Positions 1 to 6,633 of a stretch of DNA of 36,280 nt are shown in pieces. A program made the position numbers and the translations under genes. The stretch is from Lentilactobacillus kefiri (GTDB lineage: Bacteria; Bacillota; Bacilli; Lactobacillales; Lactobacillaceae). Within the stretch, counting starts at the first letter, position 1; each line of letters opens with the position of its first letter. The notes below the pieces were generated by a model. The model ran no database searches. It had not been told where the DNA came from and worked only from the letters and a program-made list of their open reading frames with translations. The DNA lies in assembly GCF_007989105.1 (NCBI RefSeq), contig NZ_BJVK01000022.1, positions 1-36,280 on the forward strand. The letters are read 5' to 3'.

Positions 1-119
1 AATGTTTTATTAGTGGTTATTTTAGTTTTTGCACTGACAGAAGTTGCCGGTTGCACTGCGAACAATGAAAACGCAGCTAGTCCGGTGATTGCCCCCGTTA
101 AGATAATTGACTTGTTCAT
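1..119 (-). CDS. Secreted protein, N-terminal part only (runs off left edge)
   Basis: On the minus strand an ATG at 119-117 opens a frame that stays open to the window edge (39 codons). The peptide starts MNKSIILTGAITGLAAFSLF and continues to a VSA-K boundary, a typical Gram-positive signal peptide of about 29 residues: short basic start, hydrophobic core, small residues before cleavage. A strong ribosome site (AAGGGGGG, 7 bases away) and a good promoter lie just upstream. The mature part visible is only about ten Lys/Thr-rich residues, so the function cannot be named. An overlapping plus-strand open frame has no such support. Confidence 0.72.
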   Translation of the reverse strand, partial: MNKSIILTGAITGLAAFSLFAVQPATSVSAKTKITTNKT

Positions 120-138
120 GAAATCCCCCCTTGGACAC

Positions 139-168
139 ATTATATGTCAGAAGGGGAAACTGTGCCAA
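139..168 (-). promoter_or_regulatory. Promoter of the left-edge secreted gene
   Basis: Minus strand: -35 TTGGCA (168-163), 18-bp spacer, -10 TATAAT (144-139). The ribosome site and ATG follow within 25 bases. The parS-like 16-mer lies 20 bp upstream. Confidence 0.6.
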
Positions 169-187
169 TTTCACGGACTGTTTCAAA

Positions 188-203
188 TGTTTCATGTGAA
201 ACA
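188..203 (+). promoter_or_regulatory. parS-like 16-mer (candidate ParB/Spo0J site)
   Basis: TGTTTCATGTGAAACA differs at one central base from the Firmicutes parS consensus TGTTTCACGTGAAACA. It is intergenic, just upstream of the promoter of the left-edge gene. One-mismatch parS sites are known to work in Bacillus; use here is inferred. If real, it would place the window in the origin-proximal part of the chromosome. Confidence 0.45.
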
Positions 204-218
204 TCAATGGAAACACAA

Positions 219-251
219 AGCAGGCAACGAGTTTCGCACTCGTTGCCTGCT
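219..251 (-). terminator. Terminator of the 272-973 gene
   Basis: Perfect 14-bp stem AGCAGGCAACGAGT / ACTCGTTGCCTGCT with a 5-base loop, 20 bases beyond the stop codon at 272. Read on the minus strand it is followed by TTTGTGTTT. The plus-strand side has only a weak T run. Confidence 0.75.
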
Positions 252-271
252 CTTATTAGATTCAACCAATG

Positions 272-973
272 TTACTTAACGTCGTAATTGAATCCTTGAA
301 TAATTTGTTTAACGCTCTTTTTGACTGCCGAATTAACCTTGGCTTTGATCCGCTTTTGAACCTGTTTATTAGTCGCGGGGTTGGCCACGTTCTTCCCAGC
401 AGCTTTGGCTTTCTTATACTGCTTGTTCGCTGACTTCTCCAGTTGAGTGGTGTACTGCTTTTTCAGTGTCTGCGCTGAATATTTGTTGGCGTAGCTCTTA
501 GCGGGAGACTTGGCCGTTTTAGTAAAGATGTACGACTTTCCGTTGGCACTGGGTACCCGGCCACCGTTATGGTATGCCAAATGAACCTGGTAAGAATTGT
601 TGCTCAGCTTTTTGATTGGGAAATAGTATTTCTGATTGAGCAGATTTCCCTTGGTATTCACAAATTTGTATTGTGAGGTAAAGGTTGTTCGATCTTTACT
701 GATGTTGTTAAGCACCGGCATGCCAATCTGGAGTTCGGGCTTATTAAAATCACCAAAAATCAGGATTGTTTGGACGCCCTTCTTTGTCTCAAGGTATTTC
801 CAGTGGAAGGCGAACCGGGCTTTGTTGCTCTTGAAGTAACCGGTTGGACCGCTGATTTCGCTCTTATCGAAGGTGTTGCTGGCTTTGACGGGCGTTGAAC
901 TGGCAGTGAATGCGAGCAGCAGGGATGCAGCGCCGACAATTCCTGCAAGTAGCTTGGGATTAGTTGATTTCAT
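272..973 (-). CDS. Secreted hypothetical protein, basic C-terminal tail
   Basis: A 233-residue protein with a clear signal peptide (MKSTNPKLLAGIVGAASLLL..., probable cleavage after PVKA near residue 31). The mature N-terminal half has regular aromatic and beta-type spacing (GYFKSN, FAFHWKYL, TILIFGDF, YKFVNTKGN, YYFPIKK). The last 80 residues are rich in Lys, Ala and Gln with few hydrophobics, consistent with a cell-wall or polyanion-binding tail. The start is supported by AAAGGAC 8 bases upstream; a TACAAT -10-like hexamer lies at 1015-1010. No LPXTG or SH3 repeat is visible. I do not recognise the family; small secreted proteins of this kind are common in lactobacilli. Confidence 0.8.
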   Translation of the reverse strand: MKSTNPKLLAGIVGAASLLLAFTASSTPVKASNTFDKSEISGPTGYFKSNKARFAFHWKYLETKKGVQTILIFGDFNKPELQIGMPVLNNISKDRTTFTSQYKFVNTKGNLLNQKYYFPIKKLSNNSYQVHLAYHNGGRVPSANGKSYIFTKTAKSPAKSYANKYSAQTLKKQYTTQLEKSANKQYKKAKAAGKNVANPATNKQVQKRIKAKVNSAVKKSVKQIIQGFNYDVK

Positions 974-1631
974 AGTGATGTCCTTTCATCTATCTTTTAA
1001 ATACTTCCTATTGTAAGTGTAAACTAGCAGATTGAATTCCGGAACCACATTTCACCAGTTTCCATAACTTTGCACACTTTGACAAAATGTGTGTATTCAA
1101 TGGCAGAAAGGTCAATGTTACGCTATTCATAGTTACAGCAGTGCAGGCAATATTTGTCTTGAGTTGCTATAACGGGTTCATCCTCACGCAATCGAGAGTC
1201 ATTAGATGCGGCAGTCTGTTGATTCGAGGCTTGGCAGCCTGTCTCGGTTAGGCGAAGGAATTGTCAGTGAACGCTGAATTGATGAAATTAACTGGACGGC
1301 TGGCACCGTCCAGCCAATGCACGTTGCGTCTATGTGGGCGGCACCACATCGGACGTGTAACACTGCGTCTAGGTGGGTGGCACCACATAGACAGCACCAA
1401 AGGGGATCTATTGTGGGTGGCACCTCAATAGATAAGCACCATTGGATCTACATTGGTTGGCAGCCACAATAGATATTCAATGGTCATTGTCAATTTGCAG
1501 ATTTCAGAATTCAACAGTAGATATAGATAAGGGGGATTGGTATAACAAACATTCAAATAAACAAGTGATTTTTACCACGCGTTTTTCAGCTTCACAGTTA
1601 TTCATAGGAAAGGATGTGAAACATATCCGCC
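974..1631. other. Gene-free upstream region of the giant gene
   Basis: No credible coding frame. It holds the start signals of the minus-strand gene, an imperfect dyad CACACTTTGACAAAATGTGT (1072-1091), two extended -10-like hexamers (TGCTATAAC 1165-1173 and TGGTATAAC 1538-1546) and the hairpin array at 1224-1476 described separately. Either -10 could start the giant gene's mRNA; the first would transcribe the array as a leader, the second would not. No good -35 pairs with either. Confidence 0.6.
1224..1476 (+). repeat. Array of six hairpins with shared NNGGCA loop
   Basis: Six imperfect inverted repeats with hexaloops TTGGCA (1231-1236), CTGGCA (1300-1305), GCGGCA (1338-1343), GTGGCA (1377-1382), GTGGCA (1417-1422) and TTGGCA (1457-1462). 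Loop centres two to six are 38, 39, 40 and 40 bp apart; the first is 69 bp before the second. Stems differ in sequence but stay paired: CTGGACGG/CCGTCCAG, GTCTA.GTGG/CCAC.TAGAC, ATCTATTG.GG/CC.CAATAGAT. Such compensating changes with a fixed loop point to selection on structure. The array sits 150 bp before the giant gene. It could be an RNA leader, a protein-binding array or a degenerate repeat element; I do not recognise it. Confidence 0.7.
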
Positions 1632-4600
1632 ATGAAAAAGAGCAGCAAACGTGGCTTACGGATTATCGCTAGTCTTTCGACAGTGATTCTGATGTCACCG
1701 CTGTTTGCTAATTCTTCAGTTCAGGTCATGCTTGGTAATGAGTTAAATGCTCACGCCGATGCACACGCGAAAACACCTGAGGGAGACAAATCAGTTCATA
1801 AAGCATTTACACCAAAACGTAAAAGCCAGCACGCGATTGATTCCTCCATTAAGTATTCTCACAAAGTGTCAGTGTTGAAAGTTTCTTTGAAACCAACGGC
1901 CACCAACTACTTTAAGAAAGGTGATCAGATTCACTTCAAATTTAGTAGCAGGAACGTTAACTTGAAGAATTTAAAAGCCAGTTATCAAAAATCGTTACCA
2001 TTCTCCTACAAACGGGTTAATGATCACGAACTGGTCTTAACTTTCAAGAAGTCATTAAATTCCGGGTTGTACGGACAAGCTTATGCGATCCCAACCAAGA
2101 ATAGAAAAATGACAACGAAGGTCAAAGGAACGTTTGATAACACCAAGCTAAATATTAAGAATGATGACATTCATTCTTATCAATTGGCTTCCAGGGCTCA
2201 CAAGGCTAGCTCCAATGCCGCAGCTTCGCAGAACACTGCAAACCAGCAGAATACTACGAATCAGCAAAGTACTGCGAACCAGCAAAGCACCGGTACCAAC
2301 AATGCAACGACTCAACAGCCACAAACAACATCGACTACGAGTCAAGCAACGAATAATACTGGTACCACAACCGGTACTCAACAGACTGCAGCAAGTCAGC
2401 AGACGCAACCGAGTTACACTACTAACAATAGGAAACAAAGTTCCGTCAGCCAGTCAGCAAACACTTCGTCGAATCAGAGCTACGTAAGTACACAAGGCAA
2501 AGCTGTTGCAAAATCTTCAACAGGAGGGAATACCTCAACCAAGGTTAATCAACCTCAAGCAAGTAAAGTTGATGCATCTACATCAACCACTCCTGCACAG
2601 ACTGCAGATACCACAAGTTCGTCTGATCAAACACAGGCTCAATCAACTTCTACAAGTTCCAATCAGACAACTTCTACTCAGGCATCTAACACAACAGCAA
2701 CTTCTTCTGCAGATACGAAAGCTGCTGCAACTGACCAATCGAACGTCACCACAAACAGTGATGGTTCCATTTCTCAATCACAACAGCAGAATGTTAATGC
2801 TTCAGATGCATACAACACCGCTTTGTCACGAACCACAATCAAACAGGGTTCATCCTCAAAGGGTTATGTTTCAACACCAGTTCCAGCTGCGAGTGATCCG
2901 GAGACAACATATAACAAATATGCCAGTCAACAGGACACCACAACAACTGGCCAGACATCTGAAACTGTTCAAAATGGTAGTACTGCATCATCTACTACAA
3001 CTACCACCAGCACCACGGGTTCAAATACTCAAAGTAGTCAAGCAGCGACTACACCAACAACTGCTCAAGCTAATTCCACTGGAACAGTGAACACAGCTGC
3101 TGGAAGTCAGAATACTTCGACTACAGATCCAAGTAAAACTACAACTGCGAATAGCAACAATTCTTCAGAGCAGAATTCCGAAGGTCAAGCTATTTATAAC
3201 GCAGTTAAGAAAAATGTTTCAGATCAAACATCCACTTGGGCATCTGTCAATGAACAGGGCGAAATCATCAAAGAGTATCCTTGGATTCTCAAAGATATCG
3301 CTTCAAAGATGGCAGCCAACCAAGACACTAAAGGTCAGGTTTGGAAGTATGCGGTTCCTATGACAACCGGTAAAACGGCATTAGTCACAATTGATGGGCG
3401 TTCGAGCACATCAAAAGCTGATAAGGGAACGTTGGCAGCTTCCATGCCGGAATTGTTGAAATCCCTTGGGAATTCTTCAAAGACCGGGATGTTTGATGAA
3501 GCAGTTGATGTCGATATTTTGAAGCAGTCAGATTATTATAAGAATCTACAAACTGAGCAGAACAATTTACAAAATGCTTCAGCCAAGGATGCTTATAACA
3601 CTGTCTTGGGTTCAACAAGATTTTCTCAAGACAATGGAACTTTGGATACTTCAAAGTATGTTACCGCTCCAACTCCTGACGCAAGTGATCCTCAAGCAAC
3701 TTACGCTAAGCTTGCTGCAGAACAACAGAACGGCAGCAGTCAAACATCAACGACGACTACTGAAAATTCAGACGGTACTGCGATTTATAACAATATCAAA
3801 TCACAAGTTGCCAACCAGACTAAGTCATGGGCTGACACTACCGAACAAGGCGAAATCGTCAAGGATTATCCTTGGATTTTAAATGATATCGCTAAGCGGA
3901 TGGCAGTTGCCGGTACAAATGACAATCAGGTTTGGAATTACAAGATTCCTTTGACGACTGGCGAGACCGCATTAGTTACGATCAATGGCAAAGCAGATAC
4001 AACAATGCCAAGTTCATTGACTGCCACGATGCCACAATTGCTTAAGTCATTGGGTTCATCAGCCACACCAGGAATGTTTAACGATGCAGTTGATTTTGAT
4101 ATTTTACAAAATTCACATTACTATAAAGGTCTGAAAATGCAGAGCCAGGCACAAGCAAATCCAAGTACCGGTTCAGAGTCAGGTAGCGGATTAGGTTCGA
4201 TTCTTGGAGGTTTCTTCAATCCACTTTCAATTATTTCAAACATTGTCGGTGCCTTTCTCACAGTGTCAACTATTGGTAGCTTAATTGCGGTTCCAGTAAT
4301 TGCGCACGTTGCCATTTCAGCAGTCAAATCAATTTCAAACATTGTCAAAGTTACCGGTGCAATTGTCGGTGTTGCCTTGAAGGCTATACCATTTATCGCG
4401 CCATTATTCATCATTCCAGCTATGATTACAATTGCCGGAATTATGTTTAATGCACCATTAATTATCGGCGGATTGCTTCTTGCTAAACCTGTAATTGATG
4501 CCGTTGCGACAATTGGAACAGTCATTACAATTGGAAATGTGATTGGAACAATCGGTACGCTCAGTACTCTTGGAACCATCGGCGGTGCAATCGCTCTTGG

Positions 4601-5489
4601 AACCATGGGAATGATCGGAACTGCAGTTGCTGTCGGTGCATTAGCTGCCACAGCACTTCCACTCATCTTCAAGACAATTACGAACATTGCCAGAAGCGTC
4701 GTTTCACTTGCCAACTTGGGAACCTTTATCGCTGGTTTCGTAATTGGTACGATCAGCGCGGTAACCACAACAATTTCCATTCTCGGTCATTTAGGTCTTG
4801 CTGTTCCGTTATTAGCTGTTACTTCAATTGCTAATCCAATTCTTTCAGTTATCTCAGCATTGGCCTTTGCAATTCTCACAGGAAACATTCTCAACCTCGG
4901 CACTGGTTTAGTAAATGTGCCACTCCTAGCTGGATTTGCAATTGGCGCATCACTTGTCACATTGATTGTGTCAATCTTAGGTCGTCAGTTGTTCAACTCA
5001 GCTATATCAGCAGTTAATCAATTCATTCAAGGTGCAAAGAACGTGATTCGAGCACTTGCATTGGGATCACTTATCCCGGCGTTCGTTTTGGCACCAGTAC
5101 TGATTAAAATTGCGATGGCTTTCTTAGCACTCATTCCACTTGCTGGTTGGGCTCTCAAGAAATTCCTCGATAATATTCGATCAGGTTTGAATGCATTGAA
5201 ACAATTCACCAATGTTATTTTCTTTGCTGTTCCATTAACAGCAATTGCTACGACAGTAGCTACAACAGTTACAAAAGCTATCAATAAAACTGGTAGCTTG
5301 GTTACCACAACCCTTGGTCCGCTGGCCATTCGCCTGGTAGTTGGTGCTTTAACTTTGGCCACCTTACCATTGACGATTGCATTCGGTGGATTACCATTCG
5401 TTATCATCAACATGGCTAACCGTCTGTTCCGCGACTTGGTTACGGGAACGGTTTGCTCCTATACTGAAATTTGGTACCAAAATCATTAG
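1632..5489 (+). CDS. Giant surface protein, 5' fragment before the IS
   Basis: This 1,285-residue frame has 1,274 native residues and 11 added from the left end of the IS (after ...LVTGTV) before a stop at 5487. ATG at 1632 is the only usable start, since an in-frame stop lies at 1617; the AGGAAAGGA ribosome site is unusually far away (17 bases). Signal peptide MKKSSKRGLRIIASLSTVIL..., likely cut after NAHA near residue 42. Then a domain at 55-185, low-complexity linker with two copies of a soluble module, and from residue 852 about 420 hydrophobic residues. If translated, the product would be exported but has no wall anchor, and its hydrophobic part might lodge in the membrane. Confidence 0.85.
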   Translation: MKKSSKRGLRIIASLSTVILMSPLFANSSVQVMLGNELNAHADAHAKTPEGDKSVHKAFTPKRKSQHAIDSSIKYSHKVSVLKVSLKPTATNYFKKGDQIHFKFSSRNVNLKNLKASYQKSLPFSYKRVNDHELVLTFKKSLNSGLYGQAYAIPTKNRKMTTKVKGTFDNTKLNIKNDDIHSYQLASRAHKASSNAAASQNTANQQNTTNQQSTANQQSTGTNNATTQQPQTTSTTSQATNNTGTTTGTQQTAASQQTQPSYTTNNRKQSSVSQSANTSSNQSYVSTQGKAVAKSSTGGNTSTKVNQPQASKVDASTSTTPAQTADTTSSSDQTQAQSTSTSSNQTTSTQASNTTATSSADTKAAATDQSNVTTNSDGSISQSQQQNVNASDAYNTALSRTTIKQGSSSKGYVSTPVPAASDPETTYNKYASQQDTTTTGQTSETVQNGSTASSTTTTTSTTGSNTQSSQAATTPTTAQANSTGTVNTAAGSQNTSTTDPSKTTTANSNNSSEQNSEGQAIYNAVKKNVSDQTSTWASVNEQGEIIKEYPWILKDIASKMAANQDTKGQVWKYAVPMTTGKTALVTIDGRSSTSKADKGTLAASMPELLKSLGNSSKTGMFDEAVDVDILKQSDYYKNLQTEQNNLQNASAKDAYNTVLGSTRFSQDNGTLDTSKYVTAPTPDASDPQATYAKLAAEQQNGSSQTSTTTTENSDGTAIYNNIKSQVANQTKSWADTTEQGEIVKDYPWILNDIAKRMAVAGTNDNQVWNYKIPLTTGETALVTINGKADTTMPSSLTATMPQLLKSLGSSATPGMFNDAVDFDILQNSHYYKGLKMQSQAQANPSTGSESGSGLGSILGGFFNPLSIISNIVGAFLTVSTIGSLIAVPVIAHVAISAVKSISNIVKVTGAIVGVALKAIPFIAPLFIIPAMITIAGIMFNAPLIIGGLLLAKPVIDAVATIGTVITIGNVIGTIGTLSTLGTIGGAIALGTMGMIGTAVAVGALAATALPLIFKTITNIARSVVSLANLGTFIAGFVIGTISAVTTTISILGHLGLAVPLLAVTSIANPILSVISALAFAILTGNILNLGTGLVNVPLLAGFAIGASLVTLIVSILGRQLFNSAISAVNQFIQGAKNVIRALALGSLIPAFVLAPVLIKIAMAFLALIPLAGWALKKFLDNIRSGLNALKQFTNVIFFAVPLTAIATTVATTVTKAINKTGSLVTTTLGPLAIRLVVGALTLATLPLTIAFGGLPFVIINMANRLFRDLVTGTVCSYTEIWYQNH
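2800..4134 (+). repeat. Duplicated soluble a-b module in the giant protein
   Basis: Two copies of a two-part module. Part a: DAYNTALSRTT...YVSTPVPAASDPETTYNKYA (from about 2800) and DAYNTVLGSTR...YVTAPTPDASDPQATYAKLA (from about 3590). Part b, about 125 residues: GQAIYNAVKKNV...DYYKNLQ (3178-3552) and GTAIYNNIKSQV...HYYKGLK (3772-4134). Part b carries a shared core EQGEI(I/V)K(E/D)YPWIL(K/N)DIA and MP(E/Q)LLKSLG...GMF..AVD.DIL. A Ser/Thr/Gln stretch separates a from b in both copies. No known family recognised. Confidence 0.75.
5451..5453 (+). repeat. Target-site duplication, left copy (GTT)
   Basis: GTT directly before the left inverted repeat, matched by GTT at 6634-6636 after the right one. 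Three bases is usual for IS3-family elements. It is also a Val codon of the interrupted gene in both flanking frames. Confidence 0.85.
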
Positions 5490-5531
5490 ATTTTGTGTCA
5501 TAATGATAAAAATCAGAATAGGAGTTTTTTT

Positions 5532-5795
5532 ATGAAATATTATTCAGATGAATTTAAAAACAACATCGTTAAGCTTTATCACAATGAAAATCGTTCAAAG
5601 AAATCCTTAGCCAATGAATATGGGGTTCATCCAACCACCATCAGTCATTGGATCAAGCGGGCCAAATTAGTTGAACTACCTGACGGTGGCGTAACGAGTG
5701 TTGAAGCCTTCAAGCAACTACAGAAAGAAAACCAGCAGTTAAAAGAAGAAAATGAAATTTTAAAAGCAGCGGCGGTGTTACTGGGAAGGCATTAG
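5532..5795 (+). CDS. IS3-family transposase subunit OrfA
   Basis: An 87-residue protein starting MKYYSDEFKNNIVKLY after the ribosome site AGGAG at 5520-5524. The first 50 residues form the helix-turn-helix of the HTH_Tnp_1 type (SKKSLANEYGVHPTTISHWI) that binds the IS ends. The last third (FKQLQKENQQLKEENEILKA) is a leucine-heptad coiled coil for multimerisation. In this family OrfA alone represses or modulates transposition, and the fused OrfAB made by frameshifting is the active enzyme. An upstream in-frame GTG-type start at 5493 lies inside the terminal region and lacks a ribosome site. Confidence 0.9.
   Translation: MKYYSDEFKNNIVKLYHNENRSKKSLANEYGVHPTTISHWIKRAKLVELPDGGVTSVEAFKQLQKENQQLKEENEILKAAAVLLGRH
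5759..5765 (+). other. Programmed -1 frameshift heptamer T TTA AAA
   Basis: In the OrfA frame the codons ATT TTA AAA give the canonical X XXY YYZ slip site T TTA AAA. Slipping back one base continues into the orfB frame (S-S-G-G-V-T-G-K-A-L-G...) with no stop, whereas orfB has no ATG/GTG start and no ribosome site before its conserved region. This fits the standard IS3-family expression mode. Confidence 0.7.
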
Positions 5796-6601
5796 GCAAA
5801 GTTAAAGCCATAGACTTTATCAACGAACAATTATGTAAACACCGCCTCTGGATAATCTTGAAAGCCTTAGGGCTTTCTAAAAGTACGTATTATCATTGGA
5901 AACACTATCAGATAAGTCGTCATGATAAACAAGATACGATTTTAAAAAGCCAGATCTTTGAAATTTGGAAAAATAATTATAAAGCCTATGGGTACCCTCG
6001 GATCACAATTGCCATGAGAAGACTTGGTGTAGTCATTGGCCCCAATCGTGTCTACCGATTAATGCAGGAGTTAGGCATTCGATCACTAATGGGGCGGCGT
6101 TTTAAGAAGCCAGGCACTCATGTAGATTATTCTCAACGGCCTAACTTGATTAAGAACCATCCAATTGGAACTATTTGGCGTGCTGACATAACCTACCTAG
6201 AACTAAGACCAGGCACTTGGGTTTATCTAAGTACCATCTTTGACCAAGCTAGTAAGCAAATCATCGCTTTCAACATTGGCAAGGAGATGGCATCGAAACT
6301 GATTATTAAGACATTGTTGCAAGCCTTGAGCAGGGCTTCTAAGCCAACCTTTTTGCACTCTGATATGGGTTCACAATACACCAGTATTGCTTATGAAGGC
6401 CTGTTAAAGCGGCACCTGATTAGGCATTCATATTCCAAACAAGGTTATCCATATGATAACGGTCCGCTCGAAGCTTTCCATTCGCTACTTAAACGAGAAT
6501 TTATTTTTCAAACACGTTTTACTAGTTTTGAGGACTTAGTCCTCAGAGTTGAAAATTACATTAACTGGTATAACACCGAAAGAATTAGGATAAACGGCTA
6601 A
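5766..6601 (+). CDS. IS3-family transposase catalytic part OrfB
   Basis: Read as the C-terminal part of an OrfAB fusion; the first start-like codon in this frame is TTG at 5858, so independent initiation is unlikely. The N-terminal part (LGLSKSTYYHW...YGYPRITIAMRR...RVYRLMQELGI) is the HTH_21-like region of IS3 OrfB. The integrase core has Asp in WRADITYLE, Asp in HSDMGSQYT, and Glu in GPLEAFHSLLKRE. Exactly 35 residues lie between the second Asp and Glu, with Lys seven residues further: the DD(35)E-K signature. The end NWYNTERIRING is typical, slightly short of the usual tail. No disruption is visible. Confidence 0.92.
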
Positions 6602-6633
6602 TTTTTTTAGTACCAAAACTTGACGTAGGAGCA

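Larger units (their letters stand above)
5454..6633 (+). mobile_element. IS3-family insertion sequence, complete, 1,180 bp
   Basis: Ends are imperfect inverted repeats of about 29 bp: left TGCTCCTA...TTTGGTACCAAAA (5454-5482), right (complement, 6633-6605) TGCTCCTA...TTTGGTACTAAAA. Inside are an orfA with helix-turn-helix and leucine-heptad helix, and an orfB with the DDE integrase core, joined by a -1 frameshift site. Flanked by a 3-bp GTT duplication. Everything needed for transposition looks intact, so it could still be active. It sits inside the giant surface gene in the same direction. An outward TTGACG at 6620-6625 in the right end resembles a -35, but no good -10 follows. Confidence 0.93.

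Noticed and set aside
13-279. Plus-strand 88-codon frame at the left edge
   Set aside because: It runs across the promoter and start of the minus-strand secreted gene and through the terminator hairpin; no ribosome site.
1370-1432. GGGTGGCACC in the hairpin array resembles the T-box core
   Set aside because: The T-box core needs a partner specifier stem and a competing terminator. Here the motif is simply the tip of each of several repeated hairpins, with no attenuator before the giant gene.
1202-1476. Possible CRISPR array or short ORFs over the repeats
   Set aside because: The units vary in sequence and have no unique spacers of fixed repeat flanks; no cas genes are near. The open frames follow the repeat and lack ribosome sites.
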